NCBI GenBank assembly: GCA_036562765.1
Contig: DATCJO010000001.1
Coordinates: 1-16,646, forward strand
DNA from: JAAYFT01 sp036562765
GTDB lineage: Bacteria > Bacillota > Clostridia > Tissierellales > Tissierellaceae
Length of the DNA stretch: 16,646 bases
Direction: 5' to 3'
Each line of letters begins with the position of its first letter. Within the stretch, counting starts at the first letter, position 1. A program made the translations under genes and the position numbers. Of the stretch, positions 1 through 7,143 are shown one piece after another. Below the pieces are notes generated by a model that searched no databases, was not told the DNA's origin, and saw nothing but the letters and a program-made list of their open reading frames with translations.

Positions 1-1049
1 GGATTTACTGCATTAGCCATTTTCCTGTATTCTTCGCTATTTGATAATAACAGGTCTATTTCTTTATACACGCCTTCATATTTGGTACCAATAAGTTTAG
101 CTGTACCAGCTTCTATGCCCTCTGGCCTTTCAGTTTCTTCACGGATTACAAGGACTGGCACTCCAAAGGTAGGCCCTTCTTCTTGAAGCCCACCGGAATC
201 TGTGACGATTAAATGAACTTTAGACATTAAATTAGCCATAGGCTCATATTCTAGAGGTTCAATTAAATGAATCCTGTCACTGTTAGATAATACTCTGTAG
301 GCAATTTCCCTAACCTTAGGATTTAAATGCATAGGAAATACCAATTCAACATCTTCATATTTTAATACTATATCTCTTATGGCCTTAAATATGTTTTCCA
401 TTGGCTTTCCAATATTTTCGCGCCTATGGGAAGTAAGTAATATTACCTTTTTATTTTTATAATCGAGATTATTTAATAAATCTATATCAAATATGTAATT
501 TTCTTTCACTACATATTTCAAAGCATCTATGACAGTATTGCCTGTAACATATATATTCTCTTCAGGATAGCCTTCCCTCAATAAGTTCTCTTTATTCCTC
601 TTTGTAGGGGCAAAATGGTAATTTGCAAGGACTCCTGTCAATTTTCTGTTGGCTTCTTCAGGATATGGTGAATAAAGGTTGCCACTTCTAAGTCCTGCTT
701 CTACATGGCCTATCTTAACTCCTTGGTAAAAGGCAGCTAAAGCACCTGCAAACACAGTAGTCGTATCTCCCTGAACTAGCAGTACATCTGGCTTTTCCTT
801 AATAATCACTTTTTCCAGCCCCTCAAGGGCCCTTATGGTAATTTCAGTTAAGGTTTGTCCTGGTTTAAAGATGTTTAAATCATAATCAGGCTTTATATTG
901 AATATATTTAAAACTTGATCCAGCATTTGCCTGTGTTGAGCAGTTACACAAACTACGCTTTCTACTCCTTTTCTTCTTTCCAATTCTTTAATAATTGGCG
1001 CCATCTTAATTGCTTCAGGCCTTGTACCAAAAACAGACATTATTTTCAA
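1..1049 (-). CDS. wecB: UDP-N-acetylglucosamine 2-epimerase (non-hydrolysing), 3' end cut by window
   Basis: Interconverts UDP-GlcNAc and UDP-ManNAc in the cytoplasm, supplying ManNAc for wall teichoic acid linkage units or other surface glycans. My translation gives 349 residues running off the window edge; the family is about 370-380 aa, so some 25-30 residues are missing. Visible motifs in order: FGTRPEAIK (7-15), QHRQMLDQ (38-45), QGDTTT with D95, HVEAGLRS with E117, PEEANR with E131, TGNTVIDAL (169-177), SHRREN with H208, and TDSGGLQEE near the end. D95, E117, E131 and this His match the catalytic positions I know from E. coli WecB. I chose a TTG start at 1049 because it restores the usual N-terminus (L/M-K-I-M-S-V-F-G-T) and lies 9 bases after a GGGG ribosome binding site; the first ATG (1040) would cut the first beta strand. 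It follows tagO after 115 bases filled by a heptad palindrome. In B. subtilis the homologue is mnaA, next to upp. Confidence 0.93.
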   Translation of the reverse strand, partial: MKIMSVFGTRPEAIKMAPIIKELERRKGVESVVCVTAQHRQMLDQVLNIFNIKPDYDLNIFKPGQTLTEITIRALEGLEKVIIKEKPDVLLVQGDTTTVFAGALAAFYQGVKIGHVEAGLRSGNLYSPYPEEANRKLTGVLANYHFAPTKRNKENLLREGYPEENIYVTGNTVIDALKYVVKENYIFDIDLLNNLDYKNKKVILLTSHRRENIGKPMENIFKAIRDIVLKYEDVELVFPMHLNPKVREIAYRVLSNSDRIHLIEPLEYEPMANLMSKVHLIVTDSGGLQEEGPTFGVPVLVIREETERPEGIEAGTAKLIGTKYEGVYKEIDLLLSNSEEYRKMANAVN

Positions 1050-1069
1050 CAAAAACAACCCCTTCTATT

Positions 1070-1165
1070 AGTGAATAACTAATAGTTAATAGCTAATGTA
1101 ATAGTTTGCTTGTTATTATTCATAAAATTTACTATTCATTATTCACTCTTAACTATTAACTATGT
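1070..1165. repeat. Heptad palindromic element A (tagO-wecB gap)
   Basis: The left arm has four consecutive 7-base units: AGTGAAT (1070), AACTAAT (1077), AGTTAAT (1084), AGCTAAT (1091). The right arm has five units in inverted sense: ACTATTC (1131), ATTATTC (1138), ACTCTTA (1145), ACTATTA (1152), ACTATGT (1159). The arms are imperfectly complementary around an AT-rich centre and could fold into a degenerate hairpin in the tagO-wecB transcript. The right arm ends on the tagO stop codon (1165-1167). No promoter or terminator was recognised here. Confidence 0.8.
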
Positions 1166-2190
1166 TAGTTTCTTTTCTCAAAAATCCCCAGCTTTATGGC
1201 TATTAAGACTGTTGCTAGAAGAAGTGCAATGGATAGGTAGACTGCTTGTTTACTGTTGGCTTGAGAAACAAGTATGGCAATTACTCCAAAAAGTGCAGAT
1301 ATTCCATACAGAATAAGTACTGATTTTCTTTGGGAGAATCCCCTGCTTAACAATCTATGATGAAGATGGCCTTTATCTGCTGCTACAATAGATTGGCCAT
1401 TTAGAAGCCTTCTAAATATGGCAAATGTAGTATCAAAAATTGGAACTGATAATATGAGTATTGGAGCTACTATGGCTATGGTTGCTACGGATTTCATGAC
1501 GCCCTCTATGGTTATGGCTGATAGCATAAATCCCAAAAACAGTGCTCCTGTATCTCCCATAAATATTTTTGCTGGATTGAAGTTAAAAGGTAAAAATCCT
1601 AAACATGCTCCAGCCATTGCTGCAGACAAAATGATTATGTTAGAATAGCCAAATTTGCCCGCCACAATCATTAAAGTTAGGCTTGATATCATTGCAACAC
1701 CTGCAGATAATCCATCGAGGCCATCTATAAAATTCAATGTATTGGTAATCCCGACTATCCAAAATAGAGTAACAGGAATTGACAGCCATTTTAAATCCAA
1801 TAGAGCAATGTCCTTTGAGAATGGATTAGTTATAAAATCAATCTTTATTCCGCCTATTATTAAGACTATTCCAGCTATCAACTCAAATAAGAATTTCTTC
1901 TTTGGACTAAGCTCTTTATAATCATCTATTATTCCCCCCATTACAATTATGGCACTGCCTATTATCATAGAGATGATTTCTCTAGTTAATGGGAGGAATA
2001 TCAAAGTAACAATTATTACAGCAAAAAATATTGCTAATCCACCAATTAGAGGCATTGGTTCTTTATGAACTCTTCTATTGTCCTTTGGAATATCCATTGC
2101 TCCTGTTTTTATGGCTATCCTTCTCACAATAGGTGTCAATACAAATGAAATAATTGCTGACATTATAAAAGACAGAATATATTTCGCCAT
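1165..2190 (-). CDS. tagO: Undecaprenyl-phosphate GlcNAc-1-phosphate transferase (MraY/WecA/TagO family)
   Basis: A 341-residue polytopic membrane enzyme that transfers a sugar 1-phosphate, most likely GlcNAc-1-P from UDP-GlcNAc, to undecaprenyl phosphate. This is the first membrane step of teichoic acid or another surface polymer. Family motifs: GGIIDDYKEL with the Asp pair at 89-90, NFIDGLDGLSAG (153-164), NFNPAKIFMGDTGALFLGF (203-221), and HLHHRLLSRG (275-284), the His-rich cytoplasmic loop typical of WecA/TagO. About ten hydrophobic spans are visible, starting at residue 1. The ATG at 2190 follows AGAGGG with 7-base spacing. It starts 15 bases after the upp stop, so it shares the upp transcript, and wecB follows. 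The pair with the 2-epimerase supports a GlcNAc-ManNAc linkage role by inference. Exact sugar specificity (GlcNAc or another HexNAc) cannot be read from sequence. Confidence 0.9.
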   Translation of the reverse strand: MAKYILSFIMSAIISFVLTPIVRRIAIKTGAMDIPKDNRRVHKEPMPLIGGLAIFFAVIIVTLIFLPLTREIISMIIGSAIIVMGGIIDDYKELSPKKKFLFELIAGIVLIIGGIKIDFITNPFSKDIALLDLKWLSIPVTLFWIVGITNTLNFIDGLDGLSAGVAMISSLTLMIVAGKFGYSNIIILSAAMAGACLGFLPFNFNPAKIFMGDTGALFLGFMLSAITIEGVMKSVATIAIVAPILILSVPIFDTTFAIFRRLLNGQSIVAADKGHLHHRLLSRGFSQRKSVLILYGISALFGVIAILVSQANSKQAVYLSIALLLATVLIAIKLGIFEKRN

Positions 2191-2205
2191 ATTATAACCC
2201 TCTTT

Positions 2206-2835
2206 TTACTTAGTGCCAAATAATCTGTCACCAGCATCTCCTAGCCCTGGTACTATATAAGCATGTTCATTTAGCCTTTCATCTAAACTTGCTGCATAAA
2301 TATCTATATCAGGATGTGCTTCTTGTAAAGCTTTGACACCCTCCGGAGCAGCTATTAGGCATACGAACTTGATTGATTTAGCACCTCGTTTCTTTAGGAA
2401 ATTTATAGCAGCTACTGCTGAACCTCCTGTTGCTAGCATTGGGTCTAAAACGATTAAATCCCTTTCATTAATATCTTGAGGCAATTTGCAGTAGTACTCT
2501 ACAGGCTTCAAGGTTTCTGGGTCTCTGTAAAGGCCTATGTGGCCTACTTTTGCTGTTGGAATAAGCTTAAGCATTCCATCAACCATTCCTAGCCCAGCTC
2601 TAAGTATAGGTACAAGCCCTACTTTCTTTCCAGATATAACTTGTGCTTTAGTCTTGGCAATAGGAGTCTCTATTTCAACTTCTTCCAATGGGAAATCCCT
2701 TGTTACCTCATATCCCATGAGAAGGGAAACTTCTGTTACTAATTCCCTAAATTCCTTGGAACCAGTATTTTTATCCCTAATAATTGATAACTTATGCTTG
2801 ATTAACGGATGATCTAAAACTATAAATTTCCCCAT
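2206..2835 (-). CDS. upp: Uracil phosphoribosyltransferase
   Basis: A cytoplasmic pyrimidine-salvage enzyme: uracil + PRPP gives UMP + PPi. At 209 residues it has the usual UPRTase length. The PRPP-binding loop is DPMLATGGSA at 131-140, preceded by LIVL. Other conserved blocks are GLVPILRAGLGM (73-84) and the C-terminal YIVPGLGDAGDRLFGT, the uracil-binding tail. The ATG at 2835 follows AAAGGAG with an 8-base spacer. It is the first gene of upp-tagO-wecB and has its own promoter just upstream (2870-2899). The B. subtilis counterpart lies next to mnaA, as here apart from the interposed tagO, but glyA, its usual upstream neighbour there, is missing. Confidence 0.97.
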   Translation of the reverse strand: MGKFIVLDHPLIKHKLSIIRDKNTGSKEFRELVTEVSLLMGYEVTRDFPLEEVEIETPIAKTKAQVISGKKVGLVPILRAGLGMVDGMLKLIPTAKVGHIGLYRDPETLKPVEYYCKLPQDINERDLIVLDPMLATGGSAVAAINFLKKRGAKSIKFVCLIAAPEGVKALQEAHPDIDIYAASLDERLNEHAYIVPGLGDAGDRLFGTK

Positions 2836-2869
2836 AGAAAAATCTCCTTTCTTAATTAACTTCCAAAAA

Positions 2870-2899
2870 ATTATATCATATATTATCTGTACATTTCAT
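2870..2899 (-). promoter_or_regulatory. Promoter for upp-tagO-wecB
   Basis: On the minus strand the -10 is TATAAT (2870-2875) preceded by TGA, an extended TGn -10. The -35 is ATGAAA (2894-2899, 4 of 6 to TTGACA) with an 18-base spacer. Initiation near 2863 would leave a leader of about 28 bases, just enough for the ribosome binding site. The extended -10 is the stronger part of the evidence. Confidence 0.65.
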
Positions 2900-2930
2900 T
2901 CATTTTTGTATTATTAACAAATTTTTACAT

Positions 2931-3383
2931 TTACTTTCTTCCATACTGTTCTTCTATTTGGCTAATCTTATCAATCCTTCTTGCATGCCTTCCTCCAGCA
3001 AACTCCGACTTTAGCCAAACAGATACTATTTCAACTGCCAAGTCCTTTCCTAATACTCTACCTCCTAATGCTAACATATTTGCATCATTATGTTCCCTGC
3101 TCATTCTTGCTGAATAAGTGTCGCTGCACAACGCACACCTGATGCCTTTTATTTTGTTGCATACAATGGAAATACCAATACCAGTGCCACATATTACTAT
3201 TCCTCTGTCAACTTCACCAGAAACAACAGCTTCTGCTACCTTTTTCCCATAATCAGGATAGTCAACTGATTCATTAGAATATGTCCCATAGTCAATATAT
3301 TTGATATTTTCCTTGTCCAAATATTCCTTAATATATTCTTTCAATTCATAACCACCATGGTCACTGCCTATACCTATTACCAT
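2931..3383 (-). CDS. rpiB: Ribose-5-phosphate isomerase B
   Basis: Interconverts ribose 5-phosphate and ribulose 5-phosphate in the non-oxidative pentose phosphate pathway; some LacAB/RpiB relatives act on allose or galactose 6-phosphates. At 150 residues it has the normal length. Signature features: SDHGGYELK (7-15), catalytic Cys65 in IVICGTGIGIS, SREHNDANMLALGGRV with His98, and GGRHARRI near the C-terminus, which binds the phosphate. The motif set fits RpiB rather than LacA. The ATG at 3383 sits 12 bases after GGAG, slightly long, but no alternative start fits better. It follows the ywlE-like gene after 170 bases holding a heptad palindrome. The order ywlC-ywlE-ywlF(rpiB) is as in B. subtilis. 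Together with transaldolase it adds pentose phosphate capacity to the region. Confidence 0.95.
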   Translation of the reverse strand: MVIGIGSDHGGYELKEYIKEYLDKENIKYIDYGTYSNESVDYPDYGKKVAEAVVSGEVDRGIVICGTGIGISIVCNKIKGIRCALCSDTYSARMSREHNDANMLALGGRVLGKDLAVEIVSVWLKSEFAGGRHARRIDKISQIEEQYGRK

Positions 3384-3436
3384 AGAATAGCCAATCTCCT
3401 CTCTTTAGTTAAATTTATAGAACACACAATGTTGCC

Positions 3437-3555
3437 CAATGCACAATTCACAGTTCACAATTCACAACTTTATTCAATGCAAAGTTCACAATTTACAATT
3501 TAATCAATTATATAATTTGAAACAATTGTGAATTGTGCATTGTGAATTGTGAATT
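3437..3555. repeat. Heptad palindromic element B (ywlE-rpiB gap)
   Basis: The right arm is four tandem 7-mers ATTGTG(A/C) from 3525 to 3552, running into the ywlE-like stop codon (3554-3556). The left arm carries GCACAAT, TCACAGT, TCACAAT and TCACAAC in phase from 3441 to 3468, with further units near 3485-3498. A perfect 16-base inverted repeat joins 3437-3452 to 3527-3542. The centre holds AATTATATAATT, itself palindromic. The transcript could form a long hairpin between the two genes. Confidence 0.85.
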
Positions 3556-4006
3556 AGTTGGAGTTTTTTATCTTCTCAACAAGCTTTTCAACTGCCCTAT
3601 ATATCTCATCTCTAGTCTTTTCATATACTTGAAGGTTTTGGCCAAAGGGGTCCATTATATCCTTTTCTACACCATCAACATACTCCAACAATGTATACAC
3701 TTTCCCTTCTGCATTTCTAAACCTCGATAGCAAATAGTCCTTATGGGATTTTGACATTGTAAGTATTAAATCTGCTTCATTTACTAAATCCTCATTTATT
3801 TGAGTAGAACTGTGATTTGATATATCAATACCTATTTTTTTCATTGCTTCAATAGAATTTCCAGATGCCATATCACCAGGAAAAACGCTTAAACCAGCAG
3901 ATTTTACTTCAACTTTTAGATTGTTTTTTTCTGCTAAACTTCTAAATATTCCTTCAGCCATAGGGCTTCTACAAGTATTGCCTGTACAGACAAACAAAAT
4001 CTTCAT
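3554..4006 (-). CDS. ywlE: Low-molecular-weight phosphatase, YwlE-like (probable protein-arginine phosphatase)
   Basis: A 150-residue cytoplasmic phosphatase. The CX5R loop is CTGNTCRS with nucleophile Cys7 and Arg13; the general acid is Asp119 in DPFGQ. Residue 11 in the loop is Thr, as in B. subtilis YwlE, where that Thr is known to favour phospho-arginine over phospho-tyrosine. I infer an arginine phosphatase opposing a McsB kinase that would mark proteins for ClpCP; McsB is not in this window. Overall similarity to YwlE (SAGL, EEADL-like and YKxTRDE-like blocks) supports this over a capsule-type tyrosine phosphatase. The ATG at 4006 follows AAGGAGA with an 8-base spacer. The gene starts 15 bases after tsaC, so the two are probably co-transcribed and translationally linked. 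Tyrosine phosphatase activity remains an alternative. Confidence 0.88.
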   Translation of the reverse strand: MKILFVCTGNTCRSPMAEGIFRSLAEKNNLKVEVKSAGLSVFPGDMASGNSIEAMKKIGIDISNHSSTQINEDLVNEADLILTMSKSHKDYLLSRFRNAEGKVYTLLEYVDGVEKDIMDPFGQNLQVYEKTRDEIYRAVEKLVEKIKNSN

Positions 4007-4021
4007 GAAAATTCTCTCCTT

Positions 4022-5071
4022 CTAAACTTTTATTATCCTTCCAGAAGCTGCTTTCATCATTCTATTCATAATGGCTGTGCCCAAATAAGCCAAATCTACT
4101 CCTTCAGCTAGAATTATATCAACACCTAAGTGGTCAAAGGTCCTTAAGGTATCAAACAAGTTCCTTGCAATGGTTTCTTTATGTTCTCTGCTTCCTAGGG
4201 ATATAATTATTCCATCTTTGTAAAATCCCTTTGTTTCGTCAGTACATATTATCCCTACTTTTTTCCCTTCCTTAATATAATTGATAGCTCTGTCAGTTAT
4301 TGCCCTTACAATATTGTCTATTTCGCCTGTAAAAAGCAGCATTTCAGCTTTTGGTGCATAGTGCCTGTATTTTTGTCCAGGCGACTTTGGTATTATTTTT
4401 TCATCTGCTTTTATTATGCTGGAATCTATAGCAACATTTGGAATTATTTCCGATAAATCTTCTTTAGTTATTCCTCCTGGCCTAAGGATGGTAGGAATAT
4501 CTGCAGATAAATCCAAAACTGTAGATTCCAATCCAATTCCAGTATTTCCTCCATCTATTATCATATCAATTTTCCCCATCAAATCCTCTATAACATGTTT
4601 TGCAGAGGTTGGACTAGGTCTCCCAGATGTGTTGGCAGAAGGTGCTGCTATTGGAGTGTTAGATAATCTAATTAACTCTAATGCAATATTATTTTTTGGC
4701 ATCCTAATGGCGACAGTATCCAGCCCAGCTGTAATAATATTTGGTACCTTTGGAGATTTCTTCAAAATTATTGTTAAAGGTCCAGGCCAAAATCTCTCCA
4801 TACATAGTTTTGCCACAGGAGGTATTTCTATTACCAAATCTTCAACCTGTTCTATAGAACAAACATGAAGTATCAAAGGATTATCCTGTGGCCTTCCTTT
4901 TGCAATAAATATTTTCTTTACAGCTTCTTCGTTTAGTCCATCAGCCCCAAGGCCATATACTGTTTCAGTTGGAAAAGCCACTAATCCGCCTATTTTTATG
5001 ACCTTGGCTCCTTCTTCTATTAAACTAACATCTATGCTACTTTCATCTATTTTTATTATCCTTGTATCCAT
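4022..5071 (-). CDS. tsaC: Threonylcarbamoyl-AMP synthase (Sua5/YwlC type)
   Basis: Makes threonylcarbamoyl-AMP from Thr, bicarbonate and ATP, the first step of the t6A37 modification in ANN-decoding tRNAs. It is 349 residues from the chosen start, the long Sua5 form: a YrdC domain (about 10-200) plus a C-terminal Sua5 domain. Visible motifs: AFPTETVYGLGADG, KGRPQDNPLILHV, RFWPGPLT, TVAIRMP, AAPSANTSGRPSPTSA and GLESTVLD, then the Sua5 linker SPGQKYRHYAPKAEM, which closes over the active site. The start is ATG at 5071, with AGGAAG 7 bases upstream. An in-frame TTG at 5095 would add eight residues but has no suitable ribosome binding site and lies in a heptad remnant. A promoter at 5134-5162 drives it. 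It heads the tsaC-ywlE-rpiB unit. Confidence 0.95.
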   Translation of the reverse strand: MDTRIIKIDESSIDVSLIEEGAKVIKIGGLVAFPTETVYGLGADGLNEEAVKKIFIAKGRPQDNPLILHVCSIEQVEDLVIEIPPVAKLCMERFWPGPLTIILKKSPKVPNIITAGLDTVAIRMPKNNIALELIRLSNTPIAAPSANTSGRPSPTSAKHVIEDLMGKIDMIIDGGNTGIGLESTVLDLSADIPTILRPGGITKEDLSEIIPNVAIDSSIIKADEKIIPKSPGQKYRHYAPKAEMLLFTGEIDNIVRAITDRAINYIKEGKKVGIICTDETKGFYKDGIIISLGSREHKETIARNLFDTLRTFDHLGVDIILAEGVDLAYLGTAIMNRMMKAASGRIIKV

Positions 5072-5087
5072 AAATCCACTTCCTTCA

Positions 5088-5108
5088 ATTAACAATTAAC
5101 AGCTAACT
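5088..5108. repeat. Heptad remnant C upstream of tsaC
   Basis: Three in-phase 7-mers: ATTAACA (5088), ATTAACA (5095), GCTAACT (5102). On the minus strand they read AGTTAGC then TGTTAAT twice, fitting the heptad family seen in five larger elements. There is only one arm and no inverted partner nearby, so it may be a decayed or solo copy lying in the tsaC leader. Confidence 0.5.
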
Positions 5109-5133
5109 TGTACACATACCCTATTATTTACAA

Positions 5134-5162
5134 TTAATATAACAAGATGAATAGTTTGTAAA
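5134..5162 (-). promoter_or_regulatory. Candidate promoter for tsaC-ywlE-rpiB
   Basis: On the minus strand: -35 TTTACA (5157-5162, 5 of 6 to TTGACA), a 17-base spacer, -10 TATTAA (5134-5139, 4 of 6). The predicted start near 5127 gives a leader of about 55 bases that includes the heptad remnant. The surroundings are very AT-rich, which raises the chance of false matches. No good promoter was found on the plus strand for the divergent ZIP gene in the same 229-base gap. Confidence 0.5.
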
Positions 5163-5268
5163 GCAGTGTATATCTGATTCTTTTTTATTATATATTATTA
5201 TTTATTTATTCACAATCTACCCTACTAAATAATTTCCAATTTTTTTATTATAACTAATAATTGCCAAA

Positions 5269-5294
5269 CTCTCCACATATTAATTAGTGGAGGG
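5269..5294 (+). promoter_or_regulatory. Hairpin covering the ribosome binding site of the ZIP gene
   Basis: CTCTCCAC (5269-5276) can pair with GTGGAGGG (5287-5294): eight pairs including one G-T wobble, around a 10-base AT loop. The 3' arm contains the GGAGGG Shine-Dalgarno for the ATG at 5301, so folding would hide the ribosome binding site. This could be translational control, or the DNA palindrome could be an operator for a metal-responsive repressor. Neither is proven. Confidence 0.5.
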
Positions 5295-5300
5295 ATAAAA

Positions 5301-6008
5301 ATGAATACATGGATAATAACTTTAATTGGCTTTTTTGTAGGAGTAGTTGGAACTACTTTAGGCAGCATTGCAGGAATTGTTATTAAGAAAACTGATAAGG
5401 TATTAAGCTTTCTTTTAGGATTAACTGGTGGCTTTATGATGTTTATAGTTAGCTTCCACCTGTTTCCTGAGGCATTCTATTTAGGTGGAATTAAAACTGT
5501 ATTATTGGGAGTGTTTATAGGAATTGCAATTATCATAGCACTGGAAAGCCTAATTGATAAACTTTCTAATATCGTAAACATGAGAACAGGAATACTTTTA
5601 GCAATAAGTATTGCCATTCACAATTTCCCTGAAGGTTTAGCATTAGGCTCCACTTTAGCAGGAGAAACTGATTTTGGCCTTGTACTGACTTTGGCAATGC
5701 TTCTACATGATATACCAGAAGGCACCTCTATAGCTCTGCCTTTTAGTATGAATAAAATAAATCCATTGAAAATAATTTACTTCAGCATACTTGCAGGTGC
5801 ACCAACAGGATTAGGTGCCTTTGTCGGTGCATATTTGGGAAATATATCAAATACTATAATTTCTTTTTGTTTAGCTTTGGCAGGGGGCATTATGCTATAT
5901 ATAGTGTGTGATGATTTAATCCCAACAGGGAAAAAGATTTATAATGGAAGAATTTCTGCAATTGCTGTTGTTATTGGTTTCATATTAGGGATTATTTTAT
6001 ATTTTTAA
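5301..6008 (+). CDS. ZIP-family divalent metal transporter
   Basis: A 235-residue inner-membrane protein with about eight hydrophobic spans. The two metal-binding helices carry the ZIP signatures AIHNFPEGLALGS (HNFPEG at 107-112, TM4) and LLHDIPEGTSIA (HDIPEG at 136-141, TM5). The family imports Zn2+, Fe2+ or other divalent ions, in some cases by an elevator-type mechanism; the substrate here is unknown. FHLFPEAF (52-59) is another conserved spot. There is no long His-rich loop. It is the only plus-strand gene in the window, convergent with prfA (29 bases between stops, shared terminator) and divergent from tsaC. The ATG at 5301 follows GGAGG with a 7-base spacer, inside a hairpin. In B. subtilis the manganese exporter gene mntP lies between ywlC and ywlE; this is a different family at a nearby position, so the resemblance may be coincidence. 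Confidence 0.92.
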   Translation: MNTWIITLIGFFVGVVGTTLGSIAGIVIKKTDKVLSFLLGLTGGFMMFIVSFHLFPEAFYLGGIKTVLLGVFIGIAIIIALESLIDKLSNIVNMRTGILLAISIAIHNFPEGLALGSTLAGETDFGLVLTLAMLLHDIPEGTSIALPFSMNKINPLKIIYFSILAGAPTGLGAFVGAYLGNISNTIISFCLALAGGIMLYIVCDDLIPTGKKIYNGRISAIAVVIGFILGIILYF

Positions 6009-6017
6009 TGTCTCAAA

Positions 6018-6054
6018 AAAACTTCTCTTTATGAAAATCATAAAGAGAAGTTTT
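6018..6054. terminator. Bidirectional intrinsic terminator shared by the ZIP gene and prfA
   Basis: A perfect 17-base-pair stem (6018-6034 with 6038-6054) with an AAA loop. Reading minus, the stem runs into seven consecutive T's (prfA direction). Reading plus, it ends in TTTT and an AT-rich tail (ZIP direction). The 3' arm on the plus strand encodes the last prfA codons and stop, so half the terminator is coding sequence. Confidence 0.93.
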
Positions 6055-7111
6055 CGCTTAATTTTTTAGCTTGATCTGATGTAATCAAGGCTTCAATCAT
6101 TTCATCTATTTCTCCATCCATAAATGAATCAAGCTTATATAATGTTAAATTTATCCTGTGGTCTGTTACCCTTCCTTGAGGGAAGTTATAAGTTCTAATC
6201 CTTTCTGACCTTTCTCCAGTACCTACTTGGCTCTTTCTTTCTTCTGCCCTTTCAGCTTCTTGTTCGCGCAACATCTTATCATATAATCTACTCTTTAAAA
6301 TCTTCAATGCCTTTTCCCTGTTCTTAAGCTGACTTCTTTCATCTTGACAAGTAACTACTATACCTGTTGGTATATGAGTAATTCTAACTGCAGAATCTGT
6401 AGTATTTACATATTGACCGCCAGCCCCAGAAGACCTATAGATGTCTATTTTCAAATCCTTTTCATTAATTTCTACATCCACATCTTCTGCTTCTGGAAGT
6501 ACTGCTACTGTTGCTGTTGAAGTATGAATTCTGCCACTGGCTTCAGTTTCAGGAACTCTTTGAACTCTGTGAACTCCTGACTCATATTTTAACCTGCTGT
6601 AAGCACCTTTACCCTTAATCATGAATATTACTTCCTTAATTCCGCCTATTCCTATTTCATTAATGCTCATCAATTCAACTTTCCATCTGTTTCTTTCAGC
6701 ATAACGGGTATACATCCTGTACAAGTCTCCTGCAAATAAAGCTGCTTCATCTCCGCCAGCTCCAGCTCTTATTTCAACGATAACATTCTTTTCATCATTT
6801 GGATCCTTTGGAATAAGAAGTATCTTTAGCTCTTCCCTAAGGGCTTCTTCCTTTTCTTCCAACTCCTTTATTTCTTCTTTAACCAATTCCCTCATTTCAT
6901 CATCAAGCTTATCCTTAAGCATTTCCTTATCTTCTTCTAAGGAATTCAAAACCTTCAAATACTCTCTATATTTTAAAACGATAGGTTCCAACTCAGCGTG
7001 TTCCTTCATCAATTTTTGCCAGTTTTCTCTATCATTAATGATTTCAGGGTCAATTATCATCTTTTCCAACTCACTATATCTCTCTTCAATGGACTTTAAC
7101 TTTTCTAACAC
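6038..7111 (-). CDS. prfA: Peptide chain release factor 1
   Basis: Recognises UAA and UAG in the ribosomal A site and triggers peptidyl-tRNA hydrolysis. At 357 residues it has typical RF1 length. The N-terminal coiled-coil domain (1-105, rich in E/K/L) precedes EIRAGAGGDEAALFAGDLYRMY (family signature, residues 113-134). The codon-recognition loop has PET at 187-189 in RVPETEASGRIHTS, the RF1 PxT form rather than the RF2 SPF. The catalytic GGQ is 231-233 in SSGAGGQYVNTTDS; its Gln is the substrate of PrmC, encoded three genes upstream. Translation starts at GTG (7111) with AGGTGA 6 bases upstream; the nearby ATG is out of frame. It is last in the DUF1385-prmC-chrA-chrA-prfA run, separated from chrA by a heptad element of about 130 bases. 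Its last codons form one arm of the terminator. Confidence 0.98.
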   Translation of the reverse strand: MLEKLKSIEERYSELEKMIIDPEIINDRENWQKLMKEHAELEPIVLKYREYLKVLNSLEEDKEMLKDKLDDEMRELVKEEIKELEEKEEALREELKILLIPKDPNDEKNVIVEIRAGAGGDEAALFAGDLYRMYTRYAERNRWKVELMSINEIGIGGIKEVIFMIKGKGAYSRLKYESGVHRVQRVPETEASGRIHTSTATVAVLPEAEDVDVEINEKDLKIDIYRSSGAGGQYVNTTDSAVRITHIPTGIVVTCQDERSQLKNREKALKILKSRLYDKMLREQEAERAEERKSQVGTGERSERIRTYNFPQGRVTDHRINLTLYKLDSFMDGEIDEMIEALITSDQAKKLSENFSL

Positions 7112-7143
7112 TACTCATCACCTCACAAAACTAGTTAATATTC

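Noticed and set aside
3506..3517. TATAAT-like -10 for rpiB in the centre of element B
   Set aside because: The only TTCACA-like -35 is 14 bases away, and the sequence is a palindrome belonging to the repeat.
3441..3552. Possible CRISPR array
   Set aside because: The repeats are 7 bases in direct contact with no unique spacers, and the arms are inverted.
3533..3730. Small plus-strand open frame over element B and the ywlE end
   Set aside because: It begins in repeat sequence and overlaps a real gene antisense; no ribosome binding site or recognisable protein.
5096..5300. Plus-strand promoter or known metal riboswitch before the ZIP gene
   Set aside because: Several TATA-like strings but no properly spaced -35, and no riboswitch consensus that I recognise.
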